Counted from the first letter of the stretch, positions 36,414 to 47,996 are shown. The stretch is 64,000 nt of DNA from Rummeliibacillus sp963792445 (GCA_963792445.1 CAWBWO010000016.1:372001-436000), one strand, 5' to 3'. The notes: generated from the sequence alone by a model not told the origin. Program-made: numbers and translations.

Positions 36414-38595
36414 ATGGAACAAATTGTGAGCGTGATAGTACCTGTACATAATACGGCAGATTTTCTAGACGAATGTTTGCAATCGATTGTAAACCAGTCA
36501 TACGACAAGCTACAAATCATCATTGTAAACGATGCTTCTACAGATCAATCTGCGAAAATTATTGATCAATTTAAAGCACAAGATTCTAGAATTGAATGCA
36601 TAACAAACTATAAAAAAATGGGCGTCGGTTTCTCTCGCAATGTGGCGATAAAGAGTGCAAAAGGGGATTATTTATACTTTGCAGATAGCGATGATATGCT
36701 GCATGAAAAAGCAATCGAATATCTTATGCAAGCAAGTGAGCCAGATATGATTTACACGGGACATACCGTGAAAATCAACAAAAAAGATGAAATCGAAGCA
36801 TTAATCAATGAACAGAGGAATCACTTCAAGAAAAAACACTTAGTCCTTTTGAATTTTTCAAAAGAATGTCTGTATTAAATACGCTTTTTCCGAACGAAAC
36901 TCGTTCAGGATTTTCATTTACTATTCGATGAACAATGTAGGAAGTTATTCAGAGTTATCTTTTTTAATGCCGATTTATAAGAAATTCCAAATAGTGATGA
37001 ACAAAAGTTCCTACTATTTTAGAAGAGATCGCAATGATCCAATTTCGAATCCATCATTGGCGCAGCGTGAGCATGATGAATTGTTACATGATTTTGCTGA
37101 TATTTACAGTCGATTAAAAAATACATACTCAAACAATCAAGAAGTAAGCTGTTTTTTAGACAAACAATTAATCAGACTATATCGCTCAAAATTCATCTTA
37201 TTGATGAAAGAAGAAGAGAAGCAAAAGTTGGCCTTTAATATACTTTCACCTGCTATGAAATTACTTTCAGTACAAGAGATGAAAACACAAAATATCATCG
37301 TACGAGGAGAACTACGTGCATTACAAAAAGGTGAATATAAAAAATATCTGCGAATCTTAAGACTTCACCATTTCGGTAGAGATACGAAGAAGTCATTAAA
37401 AAGTTTGAACAAATTATATCGCCAAATTTATAATGATGTCTTTTTGAAAAGACCATTAAATGATAAAAAGGTAGTATTCAGCAGTTTTTTGGGTAAACAA
37501 TATGCAGACAGCCCAAAAGCCATCTACGAATATATGGTCGCACATTACCCAGATTATGAGTTTGTGTGGGTGTTCAATGAAACGGGCAGAAAATTACCTG
37601 GCAATGCAAAACAAGTGAAACGATTTAGCCTGGCATATTACTATCATGTAGCGACAGCAAAATATTGGGTAAGTAATATGCGTCAACCGCTTCATTTGAA
37701 AAAAAGAGAGGGTAATATTTTCTTAGAAACATGGCATGGTACACCATTAAAACGACTTGTATTTGATATGGATGAAGTTTACTCAGCCAATCCAAAATAT
37801 AAAAAGAACTTCTACCAACAATCACGCTTATGGGATTATCTCATCGCTGCCAATTCCTATTCATCAGATATTTTCAAATCTGCGTTCAAATTTGATGGGA
37901 AAATGCTTGAATATGGGTATCCTAGAAATGATACATTGTACAAAAATAACAATGATGACTATATCAAAAAGGTCAAAAAATCACTCAACATGCCATTAGA
38001 TAAAAAGGTCATTTTATATGCCCCAACATGGCGCGATGACGAATTCTATGAAGCCGGCAAATATAAATTCGATTTAAAATTTGACCTACAAAAACTACGT
38101 GAAAAACTAGGGCAGGACTATATCATACTTTTACGCATGCACTACTTCATCGCAGATCACTTAAATATCGATGGCTTCGAAGGATTTGTTTATAACCTAT
38201 CAAAACACGATGATATCGCAGATTTATATCTTATTTCAGATATTCTCATCACAGACTACTCATCCGTGTTCTTCGATTACTCAAATTTACGAAGACCAAT
38301 CCTTTACTACGCATACGATTTAGAAAAATATAGAGACCAATTACGCGGCTTCTATCTCGACTACGAGAACCAAATGCCTGGCCCAATCGTCAAAACAACT
38401 GACGAAATCATCCATGCTATTAAGCATATAAACGACGTGGAGGAACAGTATAAAGAAAGATACGACGAATTCTATGACAAAATCTGCGGCTGGGAAACAG
38501 GCCACGCGACAGAGAAAATCGTTCAAGAAGTATTTGGCAGACAATCATTGCAAAGTACAGAGGAAGTTTTTAGGGAAATTAGTGCTACGAAATGA
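36414..38595 (+). pseudogene. GT2 glycosyltransferase-TagF fusion polymerase, two frameshifts
   Basis: A gene for about 725 aa, in pieces. Piece 1 (36414-36878) is a GT2 domain with VSVIVPVHNTADFLDECL, IIIVNDASTDQS and YFADSDDML. The frame shifts near the A-run at 36822-36830 to LSPFEFFKRMSVLNTLFPNE, then near 36911 to FIYYSMNNVGSYSEL, which opens piece 2 (to 38595). Piece 2 is a CDP-glycerol glycerophosphotransferase with ETWHGTPLKRLVFDM, ILYAPTWRDDEF, RMHYFIAD and LITDYSSVFFDYS. Such GT2-TagF fusions are common in Bacillales. Both breaks are single bases, so sequence error is possible. Confidence 0.85.
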
Positions 38596-38699
38596 TATAA
38601 TTTATCTAAGAAAAAATCGGAAGTAAGGCAAATGACTTACAAGCAAAAGGAAAAACGATATGTTCGTTCTATTAACGAGAAAGAATAGGCCGTTTAAAC

Positions 38700-38729
38700 T
38701 TGAACTATAAAGTTAATTGTCTATACAAT
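38700..38729 (+). promoter_or_regulatory. Candidate galE promoter
   Basis: TTGAAC (38700-38705) and TACAAT (38724-38729) with an 18-bp spacer. Confidence 0.45.
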
Positions 38730-38754
38730 TTGGAAAAAAGAGAGGGAAAATATT

Positions 38755-39777
38755 TTGAGCGAAGCTAGTATATTAGTTACGGGAGCGGCAGGATTCATCG
38801 GTTCTCATACATGTGTTGAACTTTTAGAAGCAGGTTACAACATCGTTGCATACGATAACTTACAAAATAGTAGTGCCACTTCACTTGAAAGAGTAAAAGA
38901 AATCACTGGTAAAACATTTCCCTTTATTGAAGGCGATATCCGAGACGGTGAAATGCTTGATCAAGTTTTTGAACAATACAAAATCGATGGGGTCATTCAT
39001 TTTGCAGGATTAAAAGCAGTAGGCGAATCAGTTGAAAATCCGCTTATGTATTATGAAAACAACGTTCAAGGATCAATCGTGCTATTCCAAGCGATGAAAA
39101 GACATAATGTGAAGAAGATCGTGTTCAGCTCATCTGCGACAGTTTATGGTATTCCAAAAACAGTTCCAATCAACGAAACATTCCCATTAAGCGCCATCAA
39201 TCCATACGGCCAAACAAAATTGATGGTAGAAAATATACTGCAAGATGTTGCTCATGCTGATTCACAATGGAGAGTGGCATTATTACGCTATTTCAATCCA
39301 ATTGGCGCACACGAAAGCGGCAAAATCGGCGAAAACCCATCAGGCATTCCAAATAACCTAATGCCGTACATTACACAAGTAGCCGTTGGAAAACGTGAAA
39401 AGCTCTCTGTCTTTGGTGACGATTACGATACACCAGACGGCACAGGCGTACGTGACTATATCCATGTAGTCGACCTAGCAAAAGGACACCTAAGCGCACT
39501 AGAATATCTATCCGACCATTCAGGCGTCGAAACCTTCAACCTAGGCACAGGCAATGGCTACAGCGTACTGGATCTTGTCAAAGCGTTCGAAAAAGTCTCA
39601 GGCAAAAAAATCCCATACCAAATCACAGACCGCCGCGAAGGAGACGCTGCAACCTGCTATGCCGACACAACCAAAGCAGAACAAACCCTTCACTGGAAAG
39701 CACAATTCGGCGTTGAAAGAATGTGCGAAGACGCATGGCGCTGGCAATCGAATAATCCGAATGGGTTTGAAGAATAA
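38755..39777 (+). CDS. galE: UDP-glucose 4-epimerase GalE
   Basis: Interconverts UDP-glucose and UDP-galactose (340 aa, extended SDR, NAD-bound). Rossmann motif VTGAAGFIGSHTCVELL starts at residue 8. The catalytic serine lies in VFSSSATVYGIP and the Tyr-Lys pair in NPYGQTKLMVE. TTG start at 38755 behind AGAGAGGGA. Placed among teichoic acid genes, it may supply sugar for polymer decoration (inference). Confidence 0.95.
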   Translation: MSEASILVTGAAGFIGSHTCVELLEAGYNIVAYDNLQNSSATSLERVKEITGKTFPFIEGDIRDGEMLDQVFEQYKIDGVIHFAGLKAVGESVENPLMYYENNVQGSIVLFQAMKRHNVKKIVFSSSATVYGIPKTVPINETFPLSAINPYGQTKLMVENILQDVAHADSQWRVALLRYFNPIGAHESGKIGENPSGIPNNLMPYITQVAVGKREKLSVFGDDYDTPDGTGVRDYIHVVDLAKGHLSALEYLSDHSGVETFNLGTGNGYSVLDLVKAFEKVSGKKIPYQITDRREGDAATCYADTTKAEQTLHWKAQFGVERMCEDAWRWQSNNPNGFEE

Positions 39778-39796
39778 GCTACTTGAAATACTATTG

Positions 39797-39834
39797 AGTC
39801 ACAAAAACAACTTTTGTTTTTGTGGCTTTTTTTG
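39797..39834 (+). terminator. Terminator after galE
   Basis: GTCACAAAAACAA pairs with TTGTTTTTGTGGC, followed by seven T. Confidence 0.9.
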
Positions 39835-39878
39835 TGGATTCCGATTGGGGAGATGCTGAGGGGATGGGGGAGGGGGGA

Positions 39879-40770
39879 GGACTTAAATTGATGGGGATTC
39901 TGTGAAATTTAGAAAATAGCGAATTGGAGTGGGAAAAGAGCGAGTGGACATGTAGAATGAGCGAATTGAACTGATAAATGAGCGAATAGACCAGCGAAAA
40001 GAGCGAATAGAAAAATGCTCAAAAGCATTATTCGCGGCATCCAATCCAAGGACAAATCGAAATCTTCCCGCGGACGAAAAGAGTAATAGGATCTGCCCCG
40101 AGGAATACGCTGCAAAGAGGAAGAAGAGGACTTAAATTGATGGGGATTCTGTGAAATTAAGAAAATAGCGAATTGGAGTGGAAAAAGAGCGAGTGGCCAC
40201 GTAGAATGAGCGAATTGAACCGATAAATGAGCGAATAGACCAGTGAAAAGAGCGAATAGAAAAATGCTCAAGACCATTATTCGCGACATCTAATCCAAGG
40301 ACAATCTGAAATTTTGCCGCGGATGATGAGAGTAATTGGATCTGCATCGCTGAATCCGCTACAAAGCAGGAAGAAGAGGACTTAAGTTGATGGGGATTCA
40401 GTGAAATTTAGAAAATAGCGAATTGGAGTGGGAAAAGAGCGAGTAGACCAGTGGAAAGAGCGAATAGAACCGATAAATGAGCGAATAGAGCAGTGAAAAG
40501 AGCGAATCGAAAATGCTCAAGATCATTATTCGCGACATCTAATCCAAGGACAATCTGAAATTTTGCCGCGGATGATGAGAGCAATTGGATTTGGGATCTG
40601 CACCACCGAATCTGCTGCAAGGTAGGAAAAAGAGGACTTAAAATTATGTGGATTCAGTGAAATTTAGAAAATAGCGAATTGGAGTGGAAAAAGAGCGAGT
40701 GGCCACGTAGAGTGAGCGAATTGAACCGATAAATGAGCGAGTAGACCAGTGAAAAGAGCGAATAGAAGCC
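39879..40770 (+). repeat. Tandem ~250-bp units: phased array plus hairpin, four copies
   Basis: Units begin ACTTAAATTG at 39881, 40130, 40380 and 40636 (periods 249, 250, 256). Each has a lead-in ending TTTAGAAAATAGC (TTAAGAAAATAGC in the second). Five GCGA cores follow, exactly 21 bp apart: 39919-40003, 40168-40252, 40418-40502, 40674-40758. The first three then have a CCGCGG hairpin (for example 40014-40089) and a linker ending GAAGAAGAG or similar. The fourth stops after its array. Confidence 0.95.
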
Positions 40771-41013
40771 CTCCCCATAAGAAAGAAGTAAAAAATCCCA
40801 ATAAACATAAAAAAGTCCTAAAAAAATATCTAAAATTTTGTAAAATAAATTTTCATATACCGAAAATGAGCTTATTTTACAATTTCGTAGCCATTTTTAT
40901 AGTCAAAACTCAATTTCACTATTAAAAATGCTATCAAAAGTGATTTGCGCCATTTTGCTAAAAAAAGTAAAACCCGCTATGCTTTGATTAAAAACGGAAT
41001 AGGAGAAGATACT

Positions 41014-41960
41014 GTGATCGTCAAAGCATATTCTGATACGCATTATTTACAAGCTATTAAAAATTTGAGCCATCGACTTTCTTCAACAAACCCAAAAAGG
41101 CAAGAGCTTGAGTTCGAATACAATCGCATTAAAGCTGGGGATACTGGTGAGAAATTTATCATGGAGAAACTAGCACAACTTCAACTACCCTATGATTTCT
41201 ATCTATTCCACAACCTATTTTTAAAAATTGAATCCAAAATGCAGATTGATATTCTTTTTTTAACAAAATATTATGCAATCATTTTTGAGAGTGAAAAATA
41301 TAAAAGGAAAGATTGAATTTATTGAAAATCCTGATCAACTTATACGAACTTTACCAAATGGCGATATAGATGGTTTTGATAGTCCAGAGCTTCAATTGAA
41401 GGAATATGTTTATCAATTAAAAAACTTTTTCTTAAATCAAGGTATTAATATTCCTGTATACGGGGCCATTGTATTTCCATTTTCATCAAGCTTTATTAAG
41501 TCGACCACCAACGGAAACAAAGATATTGCGGAAAAATGGAATAAATGGATTTATTAGAGATATGCAAACAAAGAAAGTATTTCTAAATAATAATCAAATA
41601 GAATTTCTGAAAAAACATTTTCTAAGAAACCATTTAGAATATAATCCCTACCCATTAATAAATCGATATAATATTTCGAAAGAAAGTATTGTAAAAGGTG
41701 TTTTGTGCCCAAAATGCGGAGTATATGGGATGCAACGCTCTGCTTATAATTGGTATTGCAAAAATTGTCATCATAAAAGTAAAAATGCTCATGAAAATGC
41801 AATAAAAGATTATTTAACAATAATAAATGAATCAGTTACGAATAAAGAATGTAGAGACTTTCTGAACGTTCAAGACATTGATCAAATGAATAAAATGTTA
41901 AGAAAGATGGACCTCAAAAAAGTTGGAAAATTTAGATACACAAAATATATGTTGAATTGA
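41014..41960 (+). pseudogene. NERD-domain nuclease-like protein with zinc ribbon, two frameshifts
   Basis: A protein of about 315 aa once repaired. The start is GTG 41014 (MIVKAYSDTHYLQAI) behind GGAGAAGAT. The NERD core is KAGDTGEKFIMEKL, YLFHNLFLKIESKMQIDIL then YYAIIFE-VKNIKGKIEFI. Reaching VKNIKG needs removal of one base near 41290 (GAGAGTG for GAGGTG). A second shift near 41550 leads to RDMQTKKVFLNNNQIEFL and the zinc ribbon CPKCGVYGM...CKNCHHKS. NERD is a predicted nuclease fold of the PD-(D/E)XK group. The gene lies precisely between two phased-repeat blocks. Confidence 0.75.
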
Positions 41961-42004
41961 ATGAGAAAGTAAAAAACTTTAATAATCGATAGAATAAATG
42001 CAAT

Positions 42005-42715
42005 TAAGAAAATAGCGAATTGGAGTGGAAAAAGAGCGAGTAGATCAATCGGATGAGCGAATTGAACCGATAAATGAGCGAATAGACCAGCGAAAAGAGC
42101 GAATAAGAACCCAAAAGATGCTCAAAATAATTATTCGCGGCAACTAATCCAATGACAATTCGAAATCTTCTCGCGGACAATGAGAGTGATAGGATCTGCC
42201 CCACCGAATCTGCTACAACGTAGGAAGAAGAGGACTTAAGTTGATAGAGATTCTGTGAAATTTAGAAAATAGCGAATTGGAGTGGAAAAAGAGCGAGTAG
42301 ACCGGTAGAATGAGCGAATCGAACCGATAAATGAGCGAATAGACCAGTGAAAAGAGCGAATAGAAACCCCAAAAATGCTCGAAACCATTATTCGCGGCAA
42401 TCAATCCAATGACAATTCGAAATCTTGCTCGCGGACGATAAGAGTAATAGAATCTGCCCCGCCGAATGCGCTACAAGGTAGGAAGAAGAGGACTTAAGTT
42501 GATAGGGATTCTGTGAAATTTAGAAAATAGCGAATTAGAGTGGAAAAAGAGCGAGTGGACCAGGTAGAATGAGCGAATTGAACCGATAAATGAGCGAGTA
42601 GACCAGCGAAAAGAGCGAATAAAACCACCAAAAACTACTCAACCCCCATCATCCGCGGCATCCAATCCAATAACAAACCGACAAATTGCCGCGGACAATA
42701 AGAGCAATCACACAT
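42005..42715 (+). repeat. Tandem ~250-bp units: phased array plus hairpin, three copies
   Basis: Cores start at 42015, 42036, 42057, 42078, 42099; at 42272, 42293, 42314, 42335, 42356; and at 42530, 42551, 42573, 42594, 42615. All spacings are 21 bp except one of 22. Headers ACTTAAGTTGATAG lie at 42234 and 42492; the first copy lacks its header, as if cut by the NERD gene segment. Hairpins follow each array. Confidence 0.93.
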
Positions 42716-42723
42716 CCCTAAAT

Positions 42724-42760
42724 AAAAAAACCACCCCAACAATCAAATGTCAAGGTGGTT
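42724..42760 (-). terminator. Terminator of the TagF-GT4 gene
   Basis: Minus strand: AACCACC pairs with GGTGGTT, followed by a run of T. Confidence 0.8.
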
Positions 42761-42778
42761 CCATCCATTTATAAATCC

Positions 42779-45700
42779 CTATCCACGAATCTCGCGATAG
42801 AAGTTTTCTATAGCGTCTTTATTATAGCCAAGGTAGTCAAATTCTTTAAATGTCAATTCCGGTTCTTCATAGATTTTCTTCATGGCACGGTAGATACTTT
42901 CGATTTCAGTATCTTCTGTTAGCAAGCCGTAGTCGCCATTGTCTAGGGCTGCGCGGTTGGCGATGATGTTGGTGGCTACGATTTTCATTTTTAATGTGAG
43001 TGCTTCTAGTAGTACCATGGGTTGTCCTTCGTATTTGGATGAAAGGACGAAGACGTCACATTGTTTCATGAAGCCGAATGGGTTGTCTAGTTGGCCTGTT
43101 AAGAAGACAGAATCTGTTAAGTTTAATTTTTTTGCTAATGTATCGAGCGATTTTCTTAGTTGGCCGTCACCTAGTAAATACAATTTTGTATTTGGGTATT
43201 CTTCGTGAAGTTGCGCGAAGGCTTTGATGAGCTTGTCTTGCGCCTTTTCTGGTGATAGGCGACCCATTGTGACGAATTTAAAGGAATCATCTTCATCTAA
43301 CTTAATAATGTTGTTGCGAATATCAATCCAGCAGTTGTAAGGTGTGACGGCATTTTTTTCTACCCAACCGATTTTTTCGTCACCATCATAAAGTAATGCG
43401 GAGTGGCCATGCCCTGTACGCATTTCTTTTTTCACGGTTAGTGGTTTTGAATAGTATTGATCAGGTAGTATGAAATCAGCATCCTCTGATGGAGTAGGGA
43501 GATCCTTGAATACTTCAACAGCGTCTGCTTCGACAATCGCTGGATAGGTGATTTCTTTTTCATCGATGAGCACAGAATAATCGCCGGGAACTAAACGGAT
43601 ACTCTTGCTATCCATCCAGCCTTGTAGATATTTACCTTTCTTTAAAAAGTAATAGGTATGCTCTTTAAATACTTGTTTTTTATGAACGAAAATCAGCTCA
43701 CCGCGTAAATCCATTTTGTGTTTTACTAGTTTGCTATCTGGACGATTTGGTGGTGCTGTATAAAGTTTATAATCGATATTTTCTAAAACATAGCCATATT
43801 GTTTGACCGGTTCCTCTGCTTTGGCAAGGCGACTTGCTTTATCAATCAATTCCTTATGCTTGTTGTAGTGTGCTTTTACATAAGTATTGGCAACGGCACG
43901 TGAAATTGGATTGCTATTTGCCATGGATCCGATTTTCTCTAATACAGTAACGGCATGATAGTTAATCCAGCCAAGCTCATGGTGGTCAATTGAAATGAGA
44001 TAGTATGTGTCAAACTGTGTTACGGCCTTTTTCGAAATATGAACAATCATATCTTTGAAAAATGTAACGTCTGATTTTTTGTGTGCATCTGGTTCGCCAA
44101 AAGGTAAGTTCCACACATAATATTTTGGTGTGACGTTTGTTAGTTTTCCAAACATATTCACATCTTCATAAATAATCTCTGCATCTTGTGCTACTTCAAC
44201 TTCTTGTTGAAGTAACTGGGATTCCTTGCACCATCCAACATAAATATCATTAATCGAGATTTTGCAATATTCTTCGTTGTGCACAATGATATTTTGCAAA
44301 AATATGCATTTCATCGTCTGCTTGTACAGCATGTTGCATAGAAGGGGTATCATGTACAATCTCATCCAAAGTTCGATAAATCGAAACGGTGTTAGAAGAG
44401 ACTTGCCATTTACCCATTTCGTTTACAAGTTCGATATGATTGGTGTCTTGATGCCCGCCAAGTTCATTTTTCGGTGGATTTAAAATACGATCTGGATCGA
44501 TTGTATTGACGCAATAGCCAAATTGATCTGCTGTTGTAAATCTTGTCAGTTTGGATATATTTAATTCCATCGTTGCTTCTGAAACGGCCAGTAACTTATC
44601 ATATTGATAATAAATAGAGAACATCGTTAGTAAGTTTTTAAAGTGTGGTTTCACGCCATTTACTTTACGATTTCGATCGGCTGCCATATCACTGTGTAAG
44701 AAACAAATTTTGCGCTTACTATTAGAAGCTAGTATTAGTTTTGACCAATAGAAGCTATAGCCACTAAAGTCAATGGCATAGTCAAAATGCACGCCGCCAG
44801 TTAGTCTGCGAATTTCACGTTCATAAGCCTTCGTTGGATAATGCGGTTTTAATTTTGGCGTTAAACCATGTGTACGAATGAGTCGATCAAGAATGGCTTC
44901 TTGGAATGTATAAACCGGTACACCTGGTTTGAAAAGAAAACGTACTTTTGGGTGAATTCGTTTTTGATTGTGCAACACTTCCGCTTTATTTGAAGAAGCG
45001 ACAAAAGCAGTCACATCATACTTTTCATAATCAATATTTTGAGTTAAGTTGATGAAGCTATTGGTAATCCCGTTGTTAATCAAACCACCAGGATAAATGA
45101 AAATCTTCTCTTTCTTATTCTCAAATTTTACAATTTTCAAATCATCGACTTTTTCATTTTTAAATACTAATCGATACAATCGCTCAGTAACTTTCCCGTC
45201 ATCATAGTTTACAAAGCGCTTTTTAGCTGCTTGATAAACATCTCGATATTCATTTTTCACATCATCAATATGAAGAATGGCGTTTCCTACTTCATCGATT
45301 TGTTCGTAAATAGGTCCTGGAAGCTCTTGATCATCCAAGTACATGCCGCGATTTTGAGAATATAAGTCCTTATCCCATGCGTAGAACAAAATCGGTTTGT
45401 CTGTTACCAAATAGTCAAAGAATACACTTGAATAGTCCGTGATGAGGACATCTACGACACTTAGTAATTCATTCATATCCATCTGATCAGAAATAAGTCG
45501 TATACGCGCTTCCGGATAATTCGTTGCAACACTATATAAAAATGGATGGACCTTCATCAGCACATGGTACTCAGGGCCAATTTGTTCTGCCAGTTTATCC
45601 ATTTCTGCAATGATTTGCTTCATATTATCGTCGGCATTATTCGTATCCGTCCCTTTCCAAGTAGGGGAATACAGCACAATCTTTTCATCTAAAGAAACAT

Positions 45701-46376
45701 TTAGACCATGTTGATTTAACTGCTTAATCACGTCTTCACGTTTTGAATTGAAGGTTAAATCATTACGTGGGTAACCCATTTCTAAAATAGACCCTTCGTA
45801 AATACCGTCTAATCGGAAAGCATTCGCAAAAAGATCCGTAGAATGTGCATTTGGACTAATAATATAATCAGCATTCAAATAGTTACGAACAACATTTTGG
45901 CTACCTGAAGGATTTCCAGGAATATCATAGCCCATATATTTTAAAGGTGTCCCATGCCATGTATTAATGTAGATTTGTTCAGGACGTGGCACGAAAAATG
46001 ATTGGAAAGTAGAGTTATTTAGCAAGTACTTTGCTTGTGCAAGCCATTTTAAATAATCATCACTATCACGTTCAACAAATTGAACATTTGACATCTCACG
46101 ATAAGGAGCAATCACCTTTTCTAACTCTTCAGAAGGCTGAATGGACCAAATATGTTGATAAGTTTTACTTTTATCATGTTCTAAAATATATTTAAATACG
46201 GCAAAGGGTGAGTCTGTCATACTTTGTCCGTCTCTCACTTCATATAAAATAGAATGATCTATAATAGGTAACGTATCATAAAATTTTGCGTATAATTGAT
46301 TTCTTCGATGAGCTTCGTTATGTTTACGGTCGTCTAAGACCTCTTTAAAATTGTCATATAATTCAGTTACGATCAT
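42779..46376 (-). pseudogene. TagF-GT4 fusion with inserted GW/SH3-like modules, one frameshift
   Basis: About 1,199 codons in two overlapping frames. The N-terminal half is a CDP-glycerol glycerophosphotransferase (INTWHGTPLKYMGYDIPG, LEMGYPRNDL, VLYSPTWKG, LITDYSSVFFDYL). A GT4 donor-independent half-domain follows (IFIYPGGLINNGITNSF, KICFLHSDMAADRN). Next come four GW units (VGWCKESQL, LGWINYHAV, QGWMDSKSI, IGWVEKNAV), then the second GT4 half (VTMGRLSPEKAQDKLI, LGDGQLRKSL, SSKYEGQPMVLLEAL). The frame breaks near 44295, in a T5 run: one more T joins MHIF to LQNIIVHNEEYCK. This suggests a sequence error rather than two genes. Confidence 0.82.
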
Positions 46377-46571
46377 CGAAAATCACCTCATTTAATAAAA
46401 ATATTCCTATAGTATAGTAGCACTTTTTTATCCCAGTAAAAATATAATTAATGATACTTTAATGAAAAAGTTACCAAATTTAAATCTAATGTCACAGAAT
46501 TCGATTACTTATTGTCCTTCAAAATGCCAAGAACTATACATCAAAGTGTTGCGGCAGTAGCGTTTTATGGA

Positions 46572-46600
46572 TTGAAGCACATCAGCAACTATGTTATGAT
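46572..46600 (+). promoter_or_regulatory. Sigma-A-type promoter for the 46785 gene
   Basis: TTGAAG (46572-46577), 17-bp spacer, TATGAT (46595-46600). The leader would be about 180 nt. Confidence 0.5.
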
Positions 46601-46784
46601 AATTGGCAGGTTAATTTTTTAATGAAAAAACGTACATAATGGAATTGAATCGAAGTTTTTTCGAGATTGAATGAGTATTTGATATAAGCATATCCTATTT
46701 AAAATACAAGCTGATTAAGATCTAGCACAAAAACGTTCTAGATTATTAATTTTTTTAAAACAGCATGAAAGAGTGAAAAAATAA

Positions 46785-47951
46785 ATGGCAAATAAAACTT
46801 TTAAAAAATATTTCGGTAAAGCTTTCCGTTTTATCGGCCGTAAAGCGCCTCGTATTAAGAACCTTGTCGTCTTCGAAAGCTTTCATGGTAAACGATACAG
46901 CGATAATCCGCGAGCAATTTATGAATATATGAAGGAACATAATCCGGAATATAAACTAATTTGGAGTGTGGATAAAAACAGTATTCCATTGTTCCAAGAA
47001 ATGGGCGTCCCGTATATGAAACGCTTCACACTTAGATGGTTACTTACTTTCCCACGTGCAAAATATTGGGTCAACAATGTTCGCTACCCAAAATGGATGG
47101 CAAGACCAAAAGACACAGTCTATGTCCAAACTTGGCATGGTACACCTCTAAAAAAACTAGGAACAGACATTGAAGAAGTACATATGCCTGGTACAAAAAC
47201 AAAGAAATACCGCAAAAATATCATTGCCGAATCAAAAAACTGGAGCTATCTTGTAGCACCAAACCCATATACACATGAAATTCTAGGACGTGCATTCCAC
47301 TTCAAAGGACCAATGATTGACTCAGGTTACCCACGAAACGATGCACTACAACATGAGGATCCAGCGAAAATTGCGAAAATCCGTAAATCACTCAATATCC
47401 CAGATGATAAGAAAATCGTTCTTTACGCACCAACATGGCGTGATGACCAATTCTTCAAAAAAGGGAAATACAAATTCGAATTCCAATTTGATATTCAAAA
47501 ACTAAAAGAACAATACGGAGATGACTTCGTATTACTTGCACGTATGCATTATCTAGTATCCGAAAACTTCGATTTCAGCCAGTACGGTAACTTCATCAAA
47601 GACGTTTCAAACTACTACGATATCGCAGACCTGTATTTAATCAGTGACCTACTCATCACTGACTATTCATCTGTATTCTTTGACTATGCTATCTTAAATC
47701 GCCCAATCATCTTCTACATGTACGACCTAGAAGACTACCGCGATCGCCTACGTGGCTTCTACATCGACATCGAATCAGACGCACCAGGCAAAATCGTCCA
47801 AAACGAAGAAGACCTTTTCACAGAAATTGGACGTGCCCTAAAAGAAGGCCACTACTCACAAGAACAATTCGATCGCTTCAACGAAAGATTCTGCGTATGG
47901 GAAGACGGCAAAGCCGCAGAACGCGTTGTGAAAGAAGTATTTGGGAAGTAG
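46785..47951 (+). CDS. TagF-like CDP-glycerol glycerophosphotransferase
   Basis: A 388-aa enzyme of the teichoic acid glycerol/ribitol-phosphate transferase family, acting at the membrane's inner face. Conserved blocks are VFESFHGKRYSDNPRAIYEY, VQTWHGTPLKKLGTDIEE, DSGYPRNDAL, VLYAPTWRDDQFF, ARMHYLVSE and LITDYSSVFFDYA. It contains only the catalytic half of TagF. The closest in-window relative is piece 2 of the 36414 gene. Whether it is a polymerase or a TarF-like single-step enzyme cannot be decided from sequence. Confidence 0.88.
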   Translation: MANKTFKKYFGKAFRFIGRKAPRIKNLVVFESFHGKRYSDNPRAIYEYMKEHNPEYKLIWSVDKNSIPLFQEMGVPYMKRFTLRWLLTFPRAKYWVNNVRYPKWMARPKDTVYVQTWHGTPLKKLGTDIEEVHMPGTKTKKYRKNIIAESKNWSYLVAPNPYTHEILGRAFHFKGPMIDSGYPRNDALQHEDPAKIAKIRKSLNIPDDKKIVLYAPTWRDDQFFKKGKYKFEFQFDIQKLKEQYGDDFVLLARMHYLVSENFDFSQYGNFIKDVSNYYDIADLYLISDLLITDYSSVFFDYAILNRPIIFYMYDLEDYRDRLRGFYIDIESDAPGKIVQNEEDLFTEIGRALKEGHYSQEQFDRFNERFCVWEDGKAAERVVKEVFGK

Positions 47952-47961
47952 GACTTGCTAA

Positions 47962-47996
47962 AAAAGAACCAACGATTTTCGTTGGTTCTTTTTTGG
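47962..47996 (+). terminator. Terminator after the 46785 gene
   Basis: AAAGAACCAACGA pairs with TCGTTGGTTCTTT, then TTTT. Confidence 0.93.

Noticed and set aside
39919..40003. CRISPR array
   Set aside because: Core repeats are only about 10 bp, the intervals between them are about 11 bp and largely conserved between copies, and no cas genes are present.
39909..40620. Minus-strand ORFs of 70-126 aa over the tandem units
   Set aside because: They follow the 21-bp periodicity of the repeats, have no ribosome sites and repeat the same IRSF/IRYFLN pattern.
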